Shown one piece after another: positions 10,102 through 20,771 of a stretch of DNA of 64,000 nucleotides. Location of the stretch: positions 1-64,000 of the forward strand of contig NZ_JAINZP010000003.1 of the NCBI RefSeq assembly GCF_020166435.1, written 5' to 3'. The stretch's first letter is position 1; every line of letters starts with the position of its first letter. This DNA is from Pectobacterium versatile. GTDB lineage: Bacteria > Pseudomonadota > Gammaproteobacteria > Enterobacterales > Enterobacteriaceae. Below the pieces are notes generated by a model that did not search any database, was not told where the DNA came from, and saw only the letters and a program-made list of their open reading frames with translations. Both the position numbers and the translations under genes were made by a program.

Positions 10102-10206
10102 CGGTGATAATGGATAGATCGTAAAGACGCTGCAAGTACGTCCATGTAAGCTCGAGCCGCGCCATCCTTGGCGCGGACGCTTTACTCTTCTATTCCATTA
10201 TCACCG
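10102..10206. repeat. 105-bp palindromic repeat element
   Basis: CGGTGATAATGGA at 10102-10114 is matched by the exact complement TCCATTATCACCG at 10194-10206. The arms extend imperfectly inward to about 27 bp (GTAAAG/CTTTAC). An inner stem CCGCGCCA/TGGCGCGG lies at about 10157-10176. The structure has no coding potential and looks like a non-autonomous palindromic intergenic repeat. I recall similar GCGCCATCC..GGCGCGG blocks in enterobacterial intergenic DNA but cannot name the family with certainty. Confidence 0.6.
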
Positions 10207-10268
10207 TTTTCGTTCCCCAAATAGGTTTATCAACGACAGAACGTGCGCAAGCGCCTTTTTCGTCAGTC

Positions 10269-10859
10269 TTAATCGCGATAATTATGAATTCCCGGCGGCA
10301 GGATAAGCTGCTCAGCAACCTCGGCGGCTTTTTCTTTTCCCAGCAGTAAATCAATGATCTTCAGTGCGAAATCCATGCTGGTACCTGGCCCTTGCGTGGT
10401 TAACAGATTCACACGTGGATCGTAGACGACGCGCTTTTCCATCCATTTTTCTGGTGCAATCTTATCCTTAAATGCGGGATAGCCCGTCATGTTTCCGACG
10501 GGAAACAGCTGATGATATTCCAGCACTAGCGCAGGCGTTGCACACATCGCAGCGACAATTTTCCCTTCCAGATGTGCTTGTCGAATGCATTCCACCAGTA
10601 TTGGGCTATCGCGGAAGCACTCCGCACCTTGCAGGCCGCCCGGTAACACCAGCACATCGAAAGGCCGATCGGCGACGGTAGCCAGTGGGGCATCTGCCAG
10701 CAGCCTTACCCCGCGTGAGCAGACGATTTCCAGATTGCCATCGCTGGCTACACTGGCAAGTGTGACCTGAATACCCGCTCGGACAAGCAAATCGATGGTC
10801 GTGACGGCTTCAGTTTCTTCACTACCAGGTGCCAGACACACCAGTGCCGATGCGGTCAT
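10269..10859 (-). CDS. yajL: DJ-1/PfpI-family chaperone/deglycase YajL
   Basis: A 196-residue protein, the same length as E. coli YajL. The nucleophile Cys106 lies in AAMCATPA and the family glutamate is in PGSEETEAV. Family proteins act in oxidative protection; deglycase activity has been reported and disputed. The longer reading frame to 10901 was rejected because the family begins at M[11 protein letters not shown]. The start lies 38 bp inside the 3' end of panE, so the two genes overlap and are probably coupled. Confidence 0.94.
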   Translation of the reverse strand: MTASALVCLAPGSEETEAVTTIDLLVRAGIQVTLASVASDGNLEIVCSRGVRLLADAPLATVADRPFDVLVLPGGLQGAECFRDSPILVECIRQAHLEGKIVAAMCATPALVLEYHQLFPVGNMTGYPAFKDKIAPEKWMEKRVVYDPRVNLLTTQGPGTSMDFALKIIDLLLGKEKAAEVAEQLILPPGIHNYRD

Positions 10860-11730
10860 AATCATTTTCCTTGTGCTTAATGTAGTCAAACAGACGGGCA
10901 TTTTCGGGGAGCGTCAGACCGTGGAGACGCGCACGGTGCAGTAAATACCCGGTAATGTAGTCAATTTCGGTATGTCGCTGAGCGATGATGTCCTGCAACA
11001 TCGATGAGGTGTTTGCCGCGGTGTTCTGAATAATCTGATTCACGTAGAGCAGCAGGCTATCTCGCGATGTATGGAAGCCTTCCCGTTCCATGACGCTGGT
11101 CACTTCCTGACAAAGCGATGCAATCAGTTCTGGGTACGCAGAAAGCTCGCCATTGGTGCAGTGATATTTCACTGTGAGCGGGTTGATGACGCAGTTAGCC
11201 GCCAGTTTCAGCCAGCAGGTAGCGCTAATGTTGGTGTGCCAAGCCACATCCGGTAAGGCCTGATGTAGCACTTCAGCTAAATGGCTTTGGCTACTGTCGC
11301 CATTAAACGTGCCGATATGCGTTGTACCTGCCGCAACGTGTACGACGTTATTTGCGTCGCGTCGGGCTGCGTGGGTGGTGATACCGAGTACCAGTGGCTG
11401 CTGCAGCGACGGCAATTCTTCTCGTGTACCCATCCCGTTGTGTAAAAGCAGAATCGTGCAATGCGGATTGAGCTGAGGCAACAGCACGGTAACGGCATCG
11501 GAAACCTGCCAGGCTTTTAGCGTCACCAGCAGAAGTTCGCTTTGGGCAAGATGATCGGGATCGTTCGCCGTCAGGTTGAGATTACAGTGCTGACCGTCCA
11601 ACTGGGTGACATTGACTGGACAATACGGTTGCGGAATGCGCAGCCATCCTTGGACATCATGCCCTTGCTGATGTAACGCGGCGAGCCAAAGTTGACCCAG
11701 CGCGCCACAGCCAAGAACGGTGATTTTCAT
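10822..11730 (-). CDS. panE: 2-dehydropantoate 2-reductase
   Basis: A 302-residue NADPH-dependent ketopantoate reductase of the pantothenate/CoA pathway. The Rossmann motif GCGALG is at residues 7-12, and the C-terminal helical domain includes [12 protein letters not shown] with the catalytic Lys. The start at 11730 (MKITVLGCG) is preferred to the 15-residue longer frame because it matches E. coli PanE and follows a GGGAGAC stretch. It overlaps yajL downstream, as in E. coli. Confidence 0.95.
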   Translation of the reverse strand: MKITVLGCGALGQLWLAALHQQGHDVQGWLRIPQPYCPVNVTQLDGQHCNLNLTANDPDHLAQSELLLVTLKAWQVSDAVTVLLPQLNPHCTILLLHNGMGTREELPSLQQPLVLGITTHAARRDANNVVHVAAGTTHIGTFNGDSSQSHLAEVLHQALPDVAWHTNISATCWLKLAANCVINPLTVKYHCTNGELSAYPELIASLCQEVTSVMEREGFHTSRDSLLLYVNQIIQNTAANTSSMLQDIIAQRHTEIDYITGYLLHRARLHGLTLPENARLFDYIKHKENDYDRIGTGVSGTW

Positions 11731-11918
11731 GTGAGTCTCCCTTATTTGATGCGGGCGCTGTCGTTCTGCCATCATAGGCTATCATTCACATCGTGATCTT
11801 GTGTTATTCGGGCTGTTTACCTGATGCCGCGTAAAAATCGGGATCGTGTCTGGCATCTTGCTTATCGCAGAAGAGCGGTTATTATGCTCGCCAGCCAAAT
11901 TTGTCAGGAGAGCGAATT

Positions 11919-12410
11919 ATGCCATCTTTCGATATTGTTTCGGAAATTGATATGCAGGAAGTCCGTAACGCGGTGGAAAATGCGACGCGCGATCTGAGCA
12001 CCCGTTGGGATTTTCGCAATGTTCCGGCCAGCTTTGAACTGAATGAGAAATCACAGAGTATCAAAGTGGCCAGCGAGTCAGATTTTCAGGTACAACAGCT
12101 GGTTGATATTCTGCGCGAAAAGCTGGTTAAGCGAGGTATTGAAGGCGGTGCGCTGGAAATCCCAGAAGAAATGGAACACAGCGGAAAAACGTACAGCGTG
12201 GAAGCGAAGCTGAAGCAAGGTATTGAAACGACGCTGGCTAAGCAAATCATCAAGCTGATTAAAGACAGCAAGCTGAAAGTGCAGGCGCAGATTCAAGGTG
12301 AGCAGGTTCGCGTCACCGGTAAATCACGTGATGATTTGCAGGGCGTGATGGCGTTGATTCGTGGCGGAAATCTGGGGCAGCCGTTCCAGTTTACCAACTT
12401 CCGCGATTGA
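11919..12410 (+). CDS. yajQ: YajQ family nucleotide-binding protein
   Basis: A 163-residue protein beginning [11 protein letters not shown], exactly the family start, with AGGAG six bases before. The six-residue upstream extension is rejected. It has two ferredoxin-like domains. Members bind nucleic acids, and some bind cyclic di-GMP (shown for a Xanthomonas homologue); the role in enterobacteria is unsettled. Monocistronic, with its own terminator. Confidence 0.94.
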   Translation: MPSFDIVSEIDMQEVRNAVENATRDLSTRWDFRNVPASFELNEKSQSIKVASESDFQVQQLVDILREKLVKRGIEGGALEIPEEMEHSGKTYSVEAKLKQGIETTLAKQIIKLIKDSKLKVQAQIQGEQVRVTGKSRDDLQGVMALIRGGNLGQPFQFTNFRD

Positions 12411-12438
12411 TGCTTTTAGTCATCCGCTGATGAACAGC

Positions 12439-12462
12439 AAGGCCAGCGAAAGCTGGCCTTTT
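12439..12462 (+). terminator. yajQ: yajQ intrinsic terminator
   Basis: AAGGCCAGC, a GAAA tetraloop, GCTGGCCTT and a short T run, 28 bp after the yajQ stop. The opposing yajR gene ends only 11 bp further on, so it may work both ways. Confidence 0.85.
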
Positions 12463-12472
12463 GCATGGTGCG

Positions 12473-13837
12473 TTAGGATTGACCCACTAATAATTCTAAC
12501 TGCTGCCGATTGGTCTTTTTGTTGTCGATCTTCACATAGGCGCTGTATTCATCCGGCACGATAACCACTTCGGCCACGCCGGGCTGGGTGCGAATTTTCT
12601 GTTCCAATTCACTGTCCTGCAATGCTAAATCGGACAGCGCGATTCTCAGGCTACTGAGATAAGGCGGCTCCTGCATGGTGACGCTGACGAGTAGCCAGAT
12701 GGCCGCAATCGCCGCGCCAGCCATAAATACGGCAGAGGCACCATAAAGCTCAAACAGCCCGCCGCCGATGCTTCCGCCAATTGCCACACCGATAAACTGC
12801 GTGGTGGAGTAAACGCCCATCGCCGTGCCTTTATATCCCGCAGGTGATTCCTTGCTAATCAGTGATGGTAGTAGGGCTTCCATGACGTTGAAGGCTAGGA
12901 AGAACAGCTGTACGCCGATGATAATTTGCCAAAGATGGTTACCCGCCGCCCATAAGACAACCTCTGCGGCGATCAGCACCACGATACAGCCGATGAAGAC
13001 CTGCTTCATTCGTCTTTTCACTTCAGCATAAATGATGAAAGGCACGACACCGACAAAAGAGATCAGCATCGTGACCAGATAGACTTTCCAATGGTCCTGC
13101 GGCGGCAAGCCCACAGATTCCATTACGCGGGGGAGGGCGACAAAGCTCGACATCAATAAAATATGCAGACACATAATGCCGATATTCAGTTTCAGCAGGC
13201 GGCTATTGCTGAGCACTTTGCGGAAACTGCCGCGTACCATCGCCGATTCTCGATTCAGAACGTGTTCAGGTGCGGAAGGGATCAGCGTCAGCGTGATGAC
13301 AATGCCAGCGAGTGACAGAAGGGCGATGCCCCAGAAGAGCGCCTGTAAACCGAAGGCATGAGCAATGATTGGCCCCAGAACCATCGCGATAGCAAAAGTG
13401 ACGCCGAAGCTAACGCCGATAAACGCCATCGCTTTAGTTCGGTTCTGCTCACGCGTCAGGTCGGAAAGCAGCGCCATGACGGCGGCAGAAATCGCGCCAG
13501 CGCCCTGCAATGCCCGACCAAGGATGATGCCCCAGATGGAGTCGCTTAGTGCGGCGATGACGCTGCCGAGTGCAAATATCAGCAGCCCCCCGACGATCAG
13601 CGGTTTTCTGCCGATACGATCGGAGACCAAACCAAAGGGAATCTGGAAAATAGCCTGCATTAAGCCATAAATACCAATCGCAATACCGATCAGCGCTTCA
13701 CTGGCACCTTGTAAGGCCATGCCGTAAGTCGTCAGGACAGGCAACACCATGAACATGCCAAGCATGCGTAGTGAAAAAACGGCTCCCAAGCCCCATGTGG
13801 CACGTAATTCGCCAGGGGTCATTTTATTATCGTTCAT
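12473..13837 (-). CDS. yajR: MFS transporter YajR
   Basis: A 454-residue major facilitator with 12 predicted membrane helices. Motif A appears as GLVSDRIGRKP after helix 2. The last ~65 residues form a soluble ferredoxin-like (YAM) domain, seen in the E. coli YajR structure. Substrate unknown. The start at 13837 (MNDNKMTPGELRATWG) matches E. coli; a longer frame to 13855 adds six residues. A proton-driven drug exporter role is inferred from family only. Confidence 0.93.
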   Translation of the reverse strand: MNDNKMTPGELRATWGLGAVFSLRMLGMFMVLPVLTTYGMALQGASEALIGIAIGIYGLMQAIFQIPFGLVSDRIGRKPLIVGGLLIFALGSVIAALSDSIWGIILGRALQGAGAISAAVMALLSDLTREQNRTKAMAFIGVSFGVTFAIAMVLGPIIAHAFGLQALFWGIALLSLAGIVITLTLIPSAPEHVLNRESAMVRGSFRKVLSNSRLLKLNIGIMCLHILLMSSFVALPRVMESVGLPPQDHWKVYLVTMLISFVGVVPFIIYAEVKRRMKQVFIGCIVVLIAAEVVLWAAGNHLWQIIIGVQLFFLAFNVMEALLPSLISKESPAGYKGTAMGVYSTTQFIGVAIGGSIGGGLFELYGASAVFMAGAAIAAIWLLVSVTMQEPPYLSSLRIALSDLALQDSELEQKIRTQPGVAEVVIVPDEYSAYVKIDNKKTNRQQLELLVGQS

Positions 13838-13948
13838 GTGTACCTCGGAAAACAATTGGCGCTATTTTAGTGCGTTATTGGCCAGACAGTAAACGATAGG
13901 TTTGTTACGTGATTTGGCGGAGGAGAGGCGGGGGAGGGCAGAAGAAGA

Positions 13949-13975
13949 AACAGGTGGACGAGCCACCTGTTTTTC
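13949..13975. terminator. cyoE: Terminator downstream of cyoE
   Basis: AACAGGTGG, ACGAG loop, CCACCTGTTT, with T-rich sequence on the plus side and TTTCTTCTTCT on the minus side. It lies 26 bp beyond the cyoE stop and so probably ends the cyo operon. Confidence 0.75.
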
Positions 13976-14000
13976 TTAATGCATGTAACGCTGCTTGTGA

Positions 14001-14891
14001 TTAACGCAGGTAGGTCAGCATGATTTCATGCGCTGGTGCCATTGAATCCACAGACATCATGACGCTCAGCGAGGTAATCGCGACAATGGAGAAAACAAAC
14101 AGTTTTCTTGCCCACACGCGGTCATCAATCGCATTTTTATAGCCTGACAGCGCCATACCCAACCACCAGACGCTAACTGCTGCGGCAACGATCAGATATT
14201 TATAGCCGGCATAGCCGCCGAGAGACAGCATCAGAGTCGCTACCGCAAACGCCACGATGTACAGCGTGATGTGGTGTTTCGCAACGGAGATGCCTTTCAC
14301 AACCGGCAGTACCGGGATGTTGGCGGCCTGATAATCCTTGAAGCGGAAAATCGCAATCGCGTATGAATGCGGCATCTGCCACAGGCTAAAGATCAGCAGC
14401 AGAATCAACGCGCCAGCATCGAACTGGTTGCTGACGGCACAGTAACCGATAACCGGTGGTGCCGCGCCGGACAGGCTGCCAATCAGCGTGCCATAAACAG
14501 AATGCCGCTTCATGTACAGGCTATACACACCGACATACACGACGAAGCCCATCACCGCCAGCCACATGGCCAGCGGGTTAGCCGCGATGTAGAGCAGAGC
14601 AAAGCCCGCAATACCTAACAGCGATGCGTAAACCAGCGTTACCTTCAGCGAAATCAGTCCCTTTACCAGAACCCGATTTTTGGTTCTCTCCATTTTCTTG
14701 TCGATGTCGCGGTCAATGACGTTGTTAAACACGCAGCCAGATGCAACGACTAACGACACACCCACGAGGGTGGCGAAAAACAGGGGATAATCAATGCGGC
14801 CTTGGGCCGCAAGGAGAAATCCACCGATAACGGAAATCAGATTTCCGAAAATAATTCCTGGTTTAGTAACTTGCAGGTATTGCTTAATCAT
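14001..14891 (-). CDS. cyoE: Protoheme IX farnesyltransferase (heme O synthase)
   Basis: A 296-residue polytopic membrane enzyme that attaches farnesyl to heme B, making heme O for cytochrome bo3. The prenyltransferase motif NNVIDRDID lies near residues 56-64, with the second loop near SRYxxx-type residues KNRVLVKG. Multiple membrane helices follow. It is last in cyoABCDE, 14 bp after cyoD. The farnesyl donor would come from IspA, encoded 6 kb away. Confidence 0.97.
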   Translation of the reverse strand: MIKQYLQVTKPGIIFGNLISVIGGFLLAAQGRIDYPLFFATLVGVSLVVASGCVFNNVIDRDIDKKMERTKNRVLVKGLISLKVTLVYASLLGIAGFALLYIAANPLAMWLAVMGFVVYVGVYSLYMKRHSVYGTLIGSLSGAAPPVIGYCAVSNQFDAGALILLLIFSLWQMPHSYAIAIFRFKDYQAANIPVLPVVKGISVAKHHITLYIVAFAVATLMLSLGGYAGYKYLIVAAAVSVWWLGMALSGYKNAIDDRVWARKLFVFSIVAITSLSVMMSVDSMAPAHEIMLTYLR

Positions 14892-14905
14892 CTTTTACGG
14901 CTCTG

Positions 14906-15238
14906 TTACTGGATCATCATATTGTGGTGTGCGCTCATCATAATCCAGATGGAGCCCACGACGACAATAGCGATAATCAGGACGGCAAACACAAGAGCCA
15001 CCACGTTCCAGCGCTCTTCTGAGGACGTATTCAGGTGCAGGAAGTACACCAGATGTACCAGAATCTGAACAACGGCACATCCCACCACCGTGAAAAGAAT
15101 GGCGCTATGTGAGGCTGTGCCGCTCATGACCATACTGAAAGGAATCACTGTCAAAATCACCGACAGAACAAAACCTATCACATATGACTTCACGCTGCCG
15201 TGGCTGGCACCTGCATGATCGGTTGTTGAATGACTCAT
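14906..15238 (-). CDS. cyoD: Cytochrome bo3 ubiquinol oxidase subunit IV
   Basis: A 110-residue subunit with three membrane helices that assists assembly of the oxidase core. The start at 15238 ([19 protein letters not shown]) matches E. coli CyoD. The longer frame to 15319 runs back into cyoC and is rejected. Its ATG overlaps the cyoC stop by one base (TAATG arrangement), so translation is coupled. Confidence 0.96.
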   Translation of the reverse strand: MSHSTTDHAGASHGSVKSYVIGFVLSVILTVIPFSMVMSGTASHSAILFTVVGCAVVQILVHLVYFLHLNTSSEERWNVVALVFAVLIIAIVVVGSIWIMMSAHHNMMIQ

Positions 15239-15852
15239 TACATTGCCCCCAGCAGATAAACAACGGTGAAGACACAGATCCATACCACGTCGAGGAAGTG
15301 CCAGAACAGGCTCAGGCACATCAGACGCGTTTTATTGGTTGCAGTCAGGCCACGCTTGGACACCTGAATCATCATGATGACCAACCAGATCAGACCGCCC
15401 GTTACGTGCAGTCCGTGGGTGCCGACCAGTGCGAAGAAGGCAGACAGGAACGCGCTGCGATCTGGGCCATAGCCTTCAACGATCAGGTGATGGAATTCAT
15501 AGATTTCCATCCCGATAAACACCAGACCGAACAGGAAGGTCACGCCTAACCAGGTATTAACCTTAGATTTGTTGCCCTTATTCATGGCGATCATCGCCAT
15601 GCCGTAGGTAATACTACTGAACAACAGCGCGAACGTTTCCACCAGCACGAAAGGCAGTTGGAAAAGGTCCTTCCCGCTTGGGCCACCCGCAGTACCGTTA
15701 ACCAGTACCGCATAGGTTGCGAACAGTGACCCGAAAATGATCAGGTCGCTCATCAGGTAGACCCAGAAGCCGAATACTTTGTTGGCTCCTGCGTCGTGGT
15801 GCCCATGCTCGGCATGGGCAGTATTGTGGTTAGTCAGAGTTTCAGTTGACAT
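15238..15852 (-). CDS. cyoC: Cytochrome bo3 ubiquinol oxidase subunit III
   Basis: A 204-residue five-helix subunit of the heme-copper oxidase family (COX3-like). The N-terminal 20 residues are His-rich ([12 protein letters not shown]), as in E. coli. The gene overlaps the cyoB 3' end by 11 bp and the cyoD start by one base, typical for this tightly packed operon. Confidence 0.96.
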   Translation of the reverse strand: MSTETLTNHNTAHAEHGHHDAGANKVFGFWVYLMSDLIIFGSLFATYAVLVNGTAGGPSGKDLFQLPFVLVETFALLFSSITYGMAMIAMNKGNKSKVNTWLGVTFLFGLVFIGMEIYEFHHLIVEGYGPDRSAFLSAFFALVGTHGLHVTGGLIWLVIMMIQVSKRGLTATNKTRLMCLSLFWHFLDVVWICVFTVVYLLGAM

Positions 15853-17833
15853 GTTTCACGCCTGCCTTACTGAGTTGATCAAAATTCTGATTCTCAATTT
15901 GCTCAATTTCTTTAACCGGCACGTAGTAATCCACGTCTTGATTAAAGCTATGCACAATCCAGGTCACAATCATGCCAGCGAAGCCAGCGATAGCAAGCCA
16001 CCAGATATGCCAGATCATGGCAAAACCGAATACCAGGCTGAATGCAGAGATAATCACACCAGCGCCGGTATTTTTCGGCATATGAATCTCTTCATAACTG
16101 GCAGGGCGCTTGTAAGCTTCACCTTTCTCTTTCGCTTCCCAGAACGCATCACGATCGTTGATGTGTGGCACGATAGCGAAGTTATAGAACGGTGCAGGAG
16201 AAGAGGTTGCCCACTCCAGCGTACGTCCACCCCACGGGTCGCCCGTCAGATCGCGGTTCTGGTTACGGTCACGGATACTGACGTAGAACTGCATAACCTG
16301 ACACAGTACGCCGATACCGATTAATGCCGCACCGATGGAAGCCACAACAAGTAAAGCGTGGAACTCAGGGTTGATTTGCTGGCTCAGACGGCGCGTCATT
16401 CCCATGAAGCCGAGGACATACAGTGGCATGAAGGCAACGAAGAAGCCGATAATCCAGAACCAGAATGCGCGCTTACCCCAGGTTTCGTTCAGGGTGAAGC
16501 CAAACGCTTTCGGGAACCAGTAAGTAATACCTGCGAAGCAACCGAACACCACGCCGCCGATGATCACGTTATGGAAGTGAGCAATCAGGAACAGACTGTT
16601 GTGCAGGACAAAGTTCGCGCCTGGTACAGCCAGCAGTACCCCAGTCATCCCACCGATGGTGAAGGTGATGATGAAGCCCGTGGTCCACAGCATCGCGGAG
16701 TTGGATTCGATACGGCCTTGATACATGGTGAACAGCCAGTTGAAGATTTTAACCCCAGTCGGGATTGAAATAATCATGGTGGCTATACCAAAGAAGGCGT
16801 TGACGTTCGCGCCGGACCCCATGGTAAAGAAGTGGTGCAACCAAACGATGAACGACAGAACCGTAATCGCAATCGTTGCCCACACCAGTGAGGTGTAGCC
16901 AAACAGCCGTTTTTTACAGAAGGTCGCAACCACTTCGGAGTAAATACCGAAGACTGGCAGTACCAGAATGTAAACCTCAGGATGACCCCATGCCCAAATC
17001 AGGTTGATGTACATCATCATGTTGCCACCCATATCATTGGTAAAGAAATGGGTGCCGAGGTAACGGTCAAGCGTCAGCAGCGCAATGGTAACGGTCAATA
17101 TCGGGAATGCAGCAATGATCAGCACGTTGGTACACAGTGCCGTCCAGGTAAATACTGGCATTTTCATCAGCGTCATGCCCGGTGCGCGCATCTTCAGAAT
17201 CGTAGCGAAGAAGTTAACACCTGTCAGCGTGGTACCTATACCGGATATCTGTAGACTCCATATCCAGTAATCGACCCCGACGCCGGGACTGTACTCCTTT
17301 CCTGAAAGCGGCGGATACGCCACCCAGCCGGTTTGCGCAAACTCACCCACCCCGAGAGAGAGGTTGATCAAGATAACGCCAGCCACAAACAGCCAGAAGC
17401 TGAGGGAGTTCAGGAAGGGGAAAGCAACGTCACGCGCACCGATCTGCAAGGGAACCGCAAGGTTCATCAAGCCAACAACGAACGGGGTTGCCACAAAGAA
17501 GATCATGATGACACCGTGTGCGGTGAAGATCTGATCGTAGTGGTGAGCGTTTAGGAAGCCTTCTTGCCCGGCGGAGGCTAGCACCTGCTGGCCACGCATC
17601 ATGATGGCATCGGCAAAACCACGTATCATCATCACCAGGCCGACGATGATGTACATGATACCGATTTTCTTGTGGTCTACGGATGTGAACCACTCGGCCC
17701 ACAGCCATTTCCACTTACCTAAATAGGTTATTGCCGCCAGCAGCGCAAGGCCGCCAACGATGATTGCCGCCACGGTGACCATAATAATGGGTTCGTGATA
17801 CGGAACCGCATCGAGTGTAAGTTTTCCGAACAT
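15842..17833 (-). CDS. cyoB: Cytochrome bo3 ubiquinol oxidase subunit I
   Basis: A 663-residue catalytic subunit, identical in length to E. coli CyoB. It carries the heme b, heme o3 and CuB ligands: the HGVIMIFF segment, [11 protein letters not shown] (CuB His and cross-linked Tyr) and WLHHFFT, plus AHFHNVI for the heme histidines. It reduces oxygen to water while pumping protons. The start [15 protein letters not shown] is four bases after the cyoA stop; the longer 11-residue extension is rejected. Confidence 0.97.
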   Translation of the reverse strand: MFGKLTLDAVPYHEPIIMVTVAAIIVGGLALLAAITYLGKWKWLWAEWFTSVDHKKIGIMYIIVGLVMMIRGFADAIMMRGQQVLASAGQEGFLNAHHYDQIFTAHGVIMIFFVATPFVVGLMNLAVPLQIGARDVAFPFLNSLSFWLFVAGVILINLSLGVGEFAQTGWVAYPPLSGKEYSPGVGVDYWIWSLQISGIGTTLTGVNFFATILKMRAPGMTLMKMPVFTWTALCTNVLIIAAFPILTVTIALLTLDRYLGTHFFTNDMGGNMMMYINLIWAWGHPEVYILVLPVFGIYSEVVATFCKKRLFGYTSLVWATIAITVLSFIVWLHHFFTMGSGANVNAFFGIATMIISIPTGVKIFNWLFTMYQGRIESNSAMLWTTGFIITFTIGGMTGVLLAVPGANFVLHNSLFLIAHFHNVIIGGVVFGCFAGITYWFPKAFGFTLNETWGKRAFWFWIIGFFVAFMPLYVLGFMGMTRRLSQQINPEFHALLVVASIGAALIGIGVLCQVMQFYVSIRDRNQNRDLTGDPWGGRTLEWATSSPAPFYNFAIVPHINDRDAFWEAKEKGEAYKRPASYEEIHMPKNTGAGVIISAFSLVFGFAMIWHIWWLAIAGFAGMIVTWIVHSFNQDVDYYVPVKEIEQIENQNFDQLSKAGVKHVN

Positions 17834-17837
17834 CGTA

Positions 17838-18800
17838 TTATCCCTCGGCTCCTTTGTGCGAGCCATGCTCGCCCATGTTCATACCCTCACCATGTTGCAT
17901 GTTTTCGTCGGGCTTCATGCCTTCACCATGATGTTGCATGTTCATGTCGTTGCCTGTGAATTTGCGAATAATATTATTGAACAAATCCGGCTGGACAGTG
18001 GAGAAGTATTCGACAGGATGGAATTCGCTTGGTTTAGCCAACGCGTTGAATTCATCCATGGTATTCAGTGTCTTAGGGGACGACCGAACGTTCGCAACCC
18101 ACTGGTCGAACTCTTGTTGAGTTGGCGTGGCAATCGCGGTGAACTTCATACCAGAGAAGCCTTTACCACTATAGCCGCCAGAGATACCGTCATACTTACC
18201 CGGTTCATTAGCGATCAAGTGGAGCTTCGTCTGCATTCCGGCCATGGCGTAAATCTGTCCGCCAAGACGAGGGATGAAGAAGGAGTTCATCACGGAGTCG
18301 GATGTGATCTTGAACGCAACAGGTACGTTGGCAGGGAAAGCCAGTTCGTTAACCGTCGCGATACCCAGGTCCGGGTAAACAAACAGCCATTTCCAGTCAA
18401 GTGAAACAACTTCGACATTGATAGGTTTGACGTCTGACACCAGTGGCTTATAGGGATCAAGCGAGTGGGTCGTCTTCCAGGTAATCGTGCCAAGAATGAC
18501 GATAATGATAATTGGTACAGTCCAAACTACTGCTTCTATCTTATTGGAGTGTGACCAGTTCGGGGTATATTTTGCCTTTTCATTGGAAGCACGGAACTTC
18601 CAGGCAAAAGCTATCGTCATAACGATAACGGGAATCACAACGATCAACATCAGCCCGATGGCAGTCAGTATTAACGATCTTTGCTCTAACCCGATCTCTC
18701 CTTTGGGGTTCATCAGCGCCATATCGCAACCGCTCAGCAGAGCAGTGGCTGCAAATAAAGACAGCATCCCAAAAATTGTATTGTATTTCTTGAGTCTCAT
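17838..18800 (-). CDS. cyoA: Cytochrome bo3 ubiquinol oxidase subunit II
   Basis: A 320-residue lipoprotein subunit: signal peptide with lipobox LLSGC (Cys25), two membrane helices, and a periplasmic cupredoxin-like domain that lacks CuA ligands as in quinol oxidases. The C-terminal ~35 residues are unusually rich in Met, His and Glu (repeats of MQHxGEGM). First gene of cyoABCDE. In E. coli the operon is repressed by ArcA and Fnr when oxygen is low; I see a good promoter here but did not define those sites. Confidence 0.97.
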   Translation of the reverse strand: MRLKKYNTIFGMLSLFAATALLSGCDMALMNPKGEIGLEQRSLILTAIGLMLIVVIPVIVMTIAFAWKFRASNEKAKYTPNWSHSNKIEAVVWTVPIIIIVILGTITWKTTHSLDPYKPLVSDVKPINVEVVSLDWKWLFVYPDLGIATVNELAFPANVPVAFKITSDSVMNSFFIPRLGGQIYAMAGMQTKLHLIANEPGKYDGISGGYSGKGFSGMKFTAIATPTQQEFDQWVANVRSSPKTLNTMDEFNALAKPSEFHPVEYFSTVQPDLFNNIIRKFTGNDMNMQHHGEGMKPDENMQHGEGMNMGEHGSHKGAEG

Positions 18801-18849
18801 CTAGCGACCTCAATAACAAGGGCTCTATTGTCATTTTACGCGAGCGGGC

Positions 18850-18878
18850 ATTTTACGGGAAGGTTACTGCACTGTAAA
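18850..18878 (-). promoter_or_regulatory. cyoA: Sigma-70 promoter of the cyo operon
   Basis: On the minus strand TTTACA (18878-18873) and TAAAAT (18855-18850) are separated by exactly 17 bp, about 50 bp before the cyoA start. Five of six bases match each consensus hexamer. No experiment supports the start site. Confidence 0.6.
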
Positions 18879-19224
18879 CATGATTAAGGTTATGTCAGCC
18901 GTTTGTTGCTGTTTTTTGCCCTTAATGTCACAAAGATAGCCAAAATAAAAATGGTATTGAAAAACAGCAAATTAAGAGGCTACCCAGATAAGAGTATGGA
19001 AGGATAATAAGAAATTACAACTCACCGTAACGCTTATTTTCTATTTTTAGTTTGGTGAAATTTTTTGCTCAACCAGCGCTTTTGATGACAAATGAAATTA
19101 GTTTTGGGGGATTTTACGAGGAAATAAAATTTCCTCTAGCAAGATATTATGAGAAAAATAATTAAATAAAGGAACGATGTAATAGGTTCAGGCAGCAGAT
19201 GAGCGCTGCCTGAACGAATAGTAG
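18879..19224. other. AT-rich intergenic region between cyoA and ampG
   Basis: This stretch upstream of the cyo promoter and downstream of ampG has no plausible gene on either strand. It is AT-rich, and GCAGCAGATGAGCGCTGCCTG at about 19192-19212 makes a weak hairpin just after the ampG stop that may act as a terminator. Confidence 0.5.
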
Positions 19225-20712
19225 TCAATGTACTGACGGTTTTGACGCCCGCCTGAGTGACAGGTAATCCAACAAGCTACCGAAGAAAATGCCCAGCAGA
19301 GCAAGCGTACCGCCTGCGGCGAGCAGATATTCTGCCAACAGAGGCAATGAGGACCATTCCAGCGCATTGCTGATCAGTAGCATGAGCCACAATGCCAGCA
19401 CGATCACACCCAATCCCAACATATGTAAGGCTTTCTTGTAATAGTTCTGGAAGTTTGTGCGTAACTGAAAGGTGTCGGTTTTCTGGGTAAACTCCAACGT
19501 CTCACGGCAGATCAGCAGGATGGCCAGGCCCGGTAACGCGGCAAAAATCGAGAACAGGTAGAACCATGCCCAGCCATAGGATTCGACAAACCAGCCTGCG
19601 ATAGGGCCAACGTAAACCCGTCCGACGGCGGCAAGGGCGGAAAGCAGAGCAAACTGTGTGGCTGAAAACGATTTATTACACAGCGTCATCAATAGTGCGA
19701 CAAACGCAGCCGTTCCCATACCGCCGCAGAGGTTTTCCAGAAAAACAGCGGTAGCCATGGTGAACAGACTTTTGGCTGTGATAGCCAGCAGCCAGTATCC
19801 CGCGTTGGACACGGCCTGAAGAATACCAAACAGCATCAGCGCTCTGAACAACGAGAGCCGCTGCATCAATAATCCGCCGTAAATGGCTCCCACGATGGTG
19901 GCGAAGAGTCCAAGCGTCTTATTCACCAGCCCGACATCACCAGCATTAAAACCAACTCCGCGTATCAGGAAGGTTGTCGTCAGGCTGACCGCAAAGGCAT
20001 CACCGAGCTTGTATAACACGATAAGCAGAAGAATGAGCCAGGCGTTGTTGCGTGCAAAGAAATCGCGCAGGGGGGCAACAATCGCTTGTTCCATGCTGCG
20101 CGGCGCTGGCTGGCTATTCAGTGGTTCCGGTGCTAACAGGGTCGCGAACACACCGATCAGCATGAGTCCTGCCATTAACCAATAGGTGGTCTGCCAGCCG
20201 AAATAGCGATCGGCCATCCACAATGCCAGCCCACCAGAAACCAGCATCGCCAGACGATAACCTAATACCGAGGTGGCTGCGCCTGTACCGCGTTCTTCTG
20301 GAGGAAGTAAATCCGTCTTATAGGCATCAAAAACAATATCCTGAGATGCGGAGCAGAACGCGACCAGAACCGCCAGCGCAGCCAGCCACCAGAGATCGCG
20401 AGCCGGGTTCATAAATCCCATACCAATAATGGCAGCGATCAGCAGAAGTTGACTGAGAATCAGCCAGCCACGGCGTCTACCAAGGAATGGCGGGGTATAG
20501 CGGTCCATCAGGGGGGACCACAGAAACTTGAATACGTAGGCTTGACCTACCAAAGAGAAGAAACCAATGGTTTTCAGATCGACATTCTCGACGGTCATCC
20601 AGGCTTGCAATGTGCCGGATGTCAATGCCAGTGGTAAACCGGAAGCGAAGCCAAGCAACAGCATAAAAAGCGAATTACGTTGGCTGAACAAAGCAATGAT
20701 GCGACTAATCAT
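19225..20712 (-). CDS. ampG: Muropeptide permease AmpG
   Basis: A 495-residue inner-membrane MFS-type transporter (about 14 hydrophobic segments) that imports GlcNAc-anhydroMurNAc peptides for cell-wall recycling. The N-terminal LLLGFASGLPLALTSGTLQAW (residues about 18-38) is characteristic. In species with ampC-ampR this uptake controls beta-lactamase induction. It is 59 bp downstream of yajG in the same orientation, as in E. coli. Confidence 0.96.
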   Translation of the reverse strand: MISRIIALFSQRNSLFMLLLGFASGLPLALTSGTLQAWMTVENVDLKTIGFFSLVGQAYVFKFLWSPLMDRYTPPFLGRRRGWLILSQLLLIAAIIGMGFMNPARDLWWLAALAVLVAFCSASQDIVFDAYKTDLLPPEERGTGAATSVLGYRLAMLVSGGLALWMADRYFGWQTTYWLMAGLMLIGVFATLLAPEPLNSQPAPRSMEQAIVAPLRDFFARNNAWLILLLIVLYKLGDAFAVSLTTTFLIRGVGFNAGDVGLVNKTLGLFATIVGAIYGGLLMQRLSLFRALMLFGILQAVSNAGYWLLAITAKSLFTMATAVFLENLCGGMGTAAFVALLMTLCNKSFSATQFALLSALAAVGRVYVGPIAGWFVESYGWAWFYLFSIFAALPGLAILLICRETLEFTQKTDTFQLRTNFQNYYKKALHMLGLGVIVLALWLMLLISNALEWSSLPLLAEYLLAAGGTLALLGIFFGSLLDYLSLRRASKPSVH

Positions 20713-20771
20713 GGAGAGTCCTTTCCCTTGCTCCGAAAGCGTTCAGAAGCAAGGGAAGCGGCGTGCAGAAA

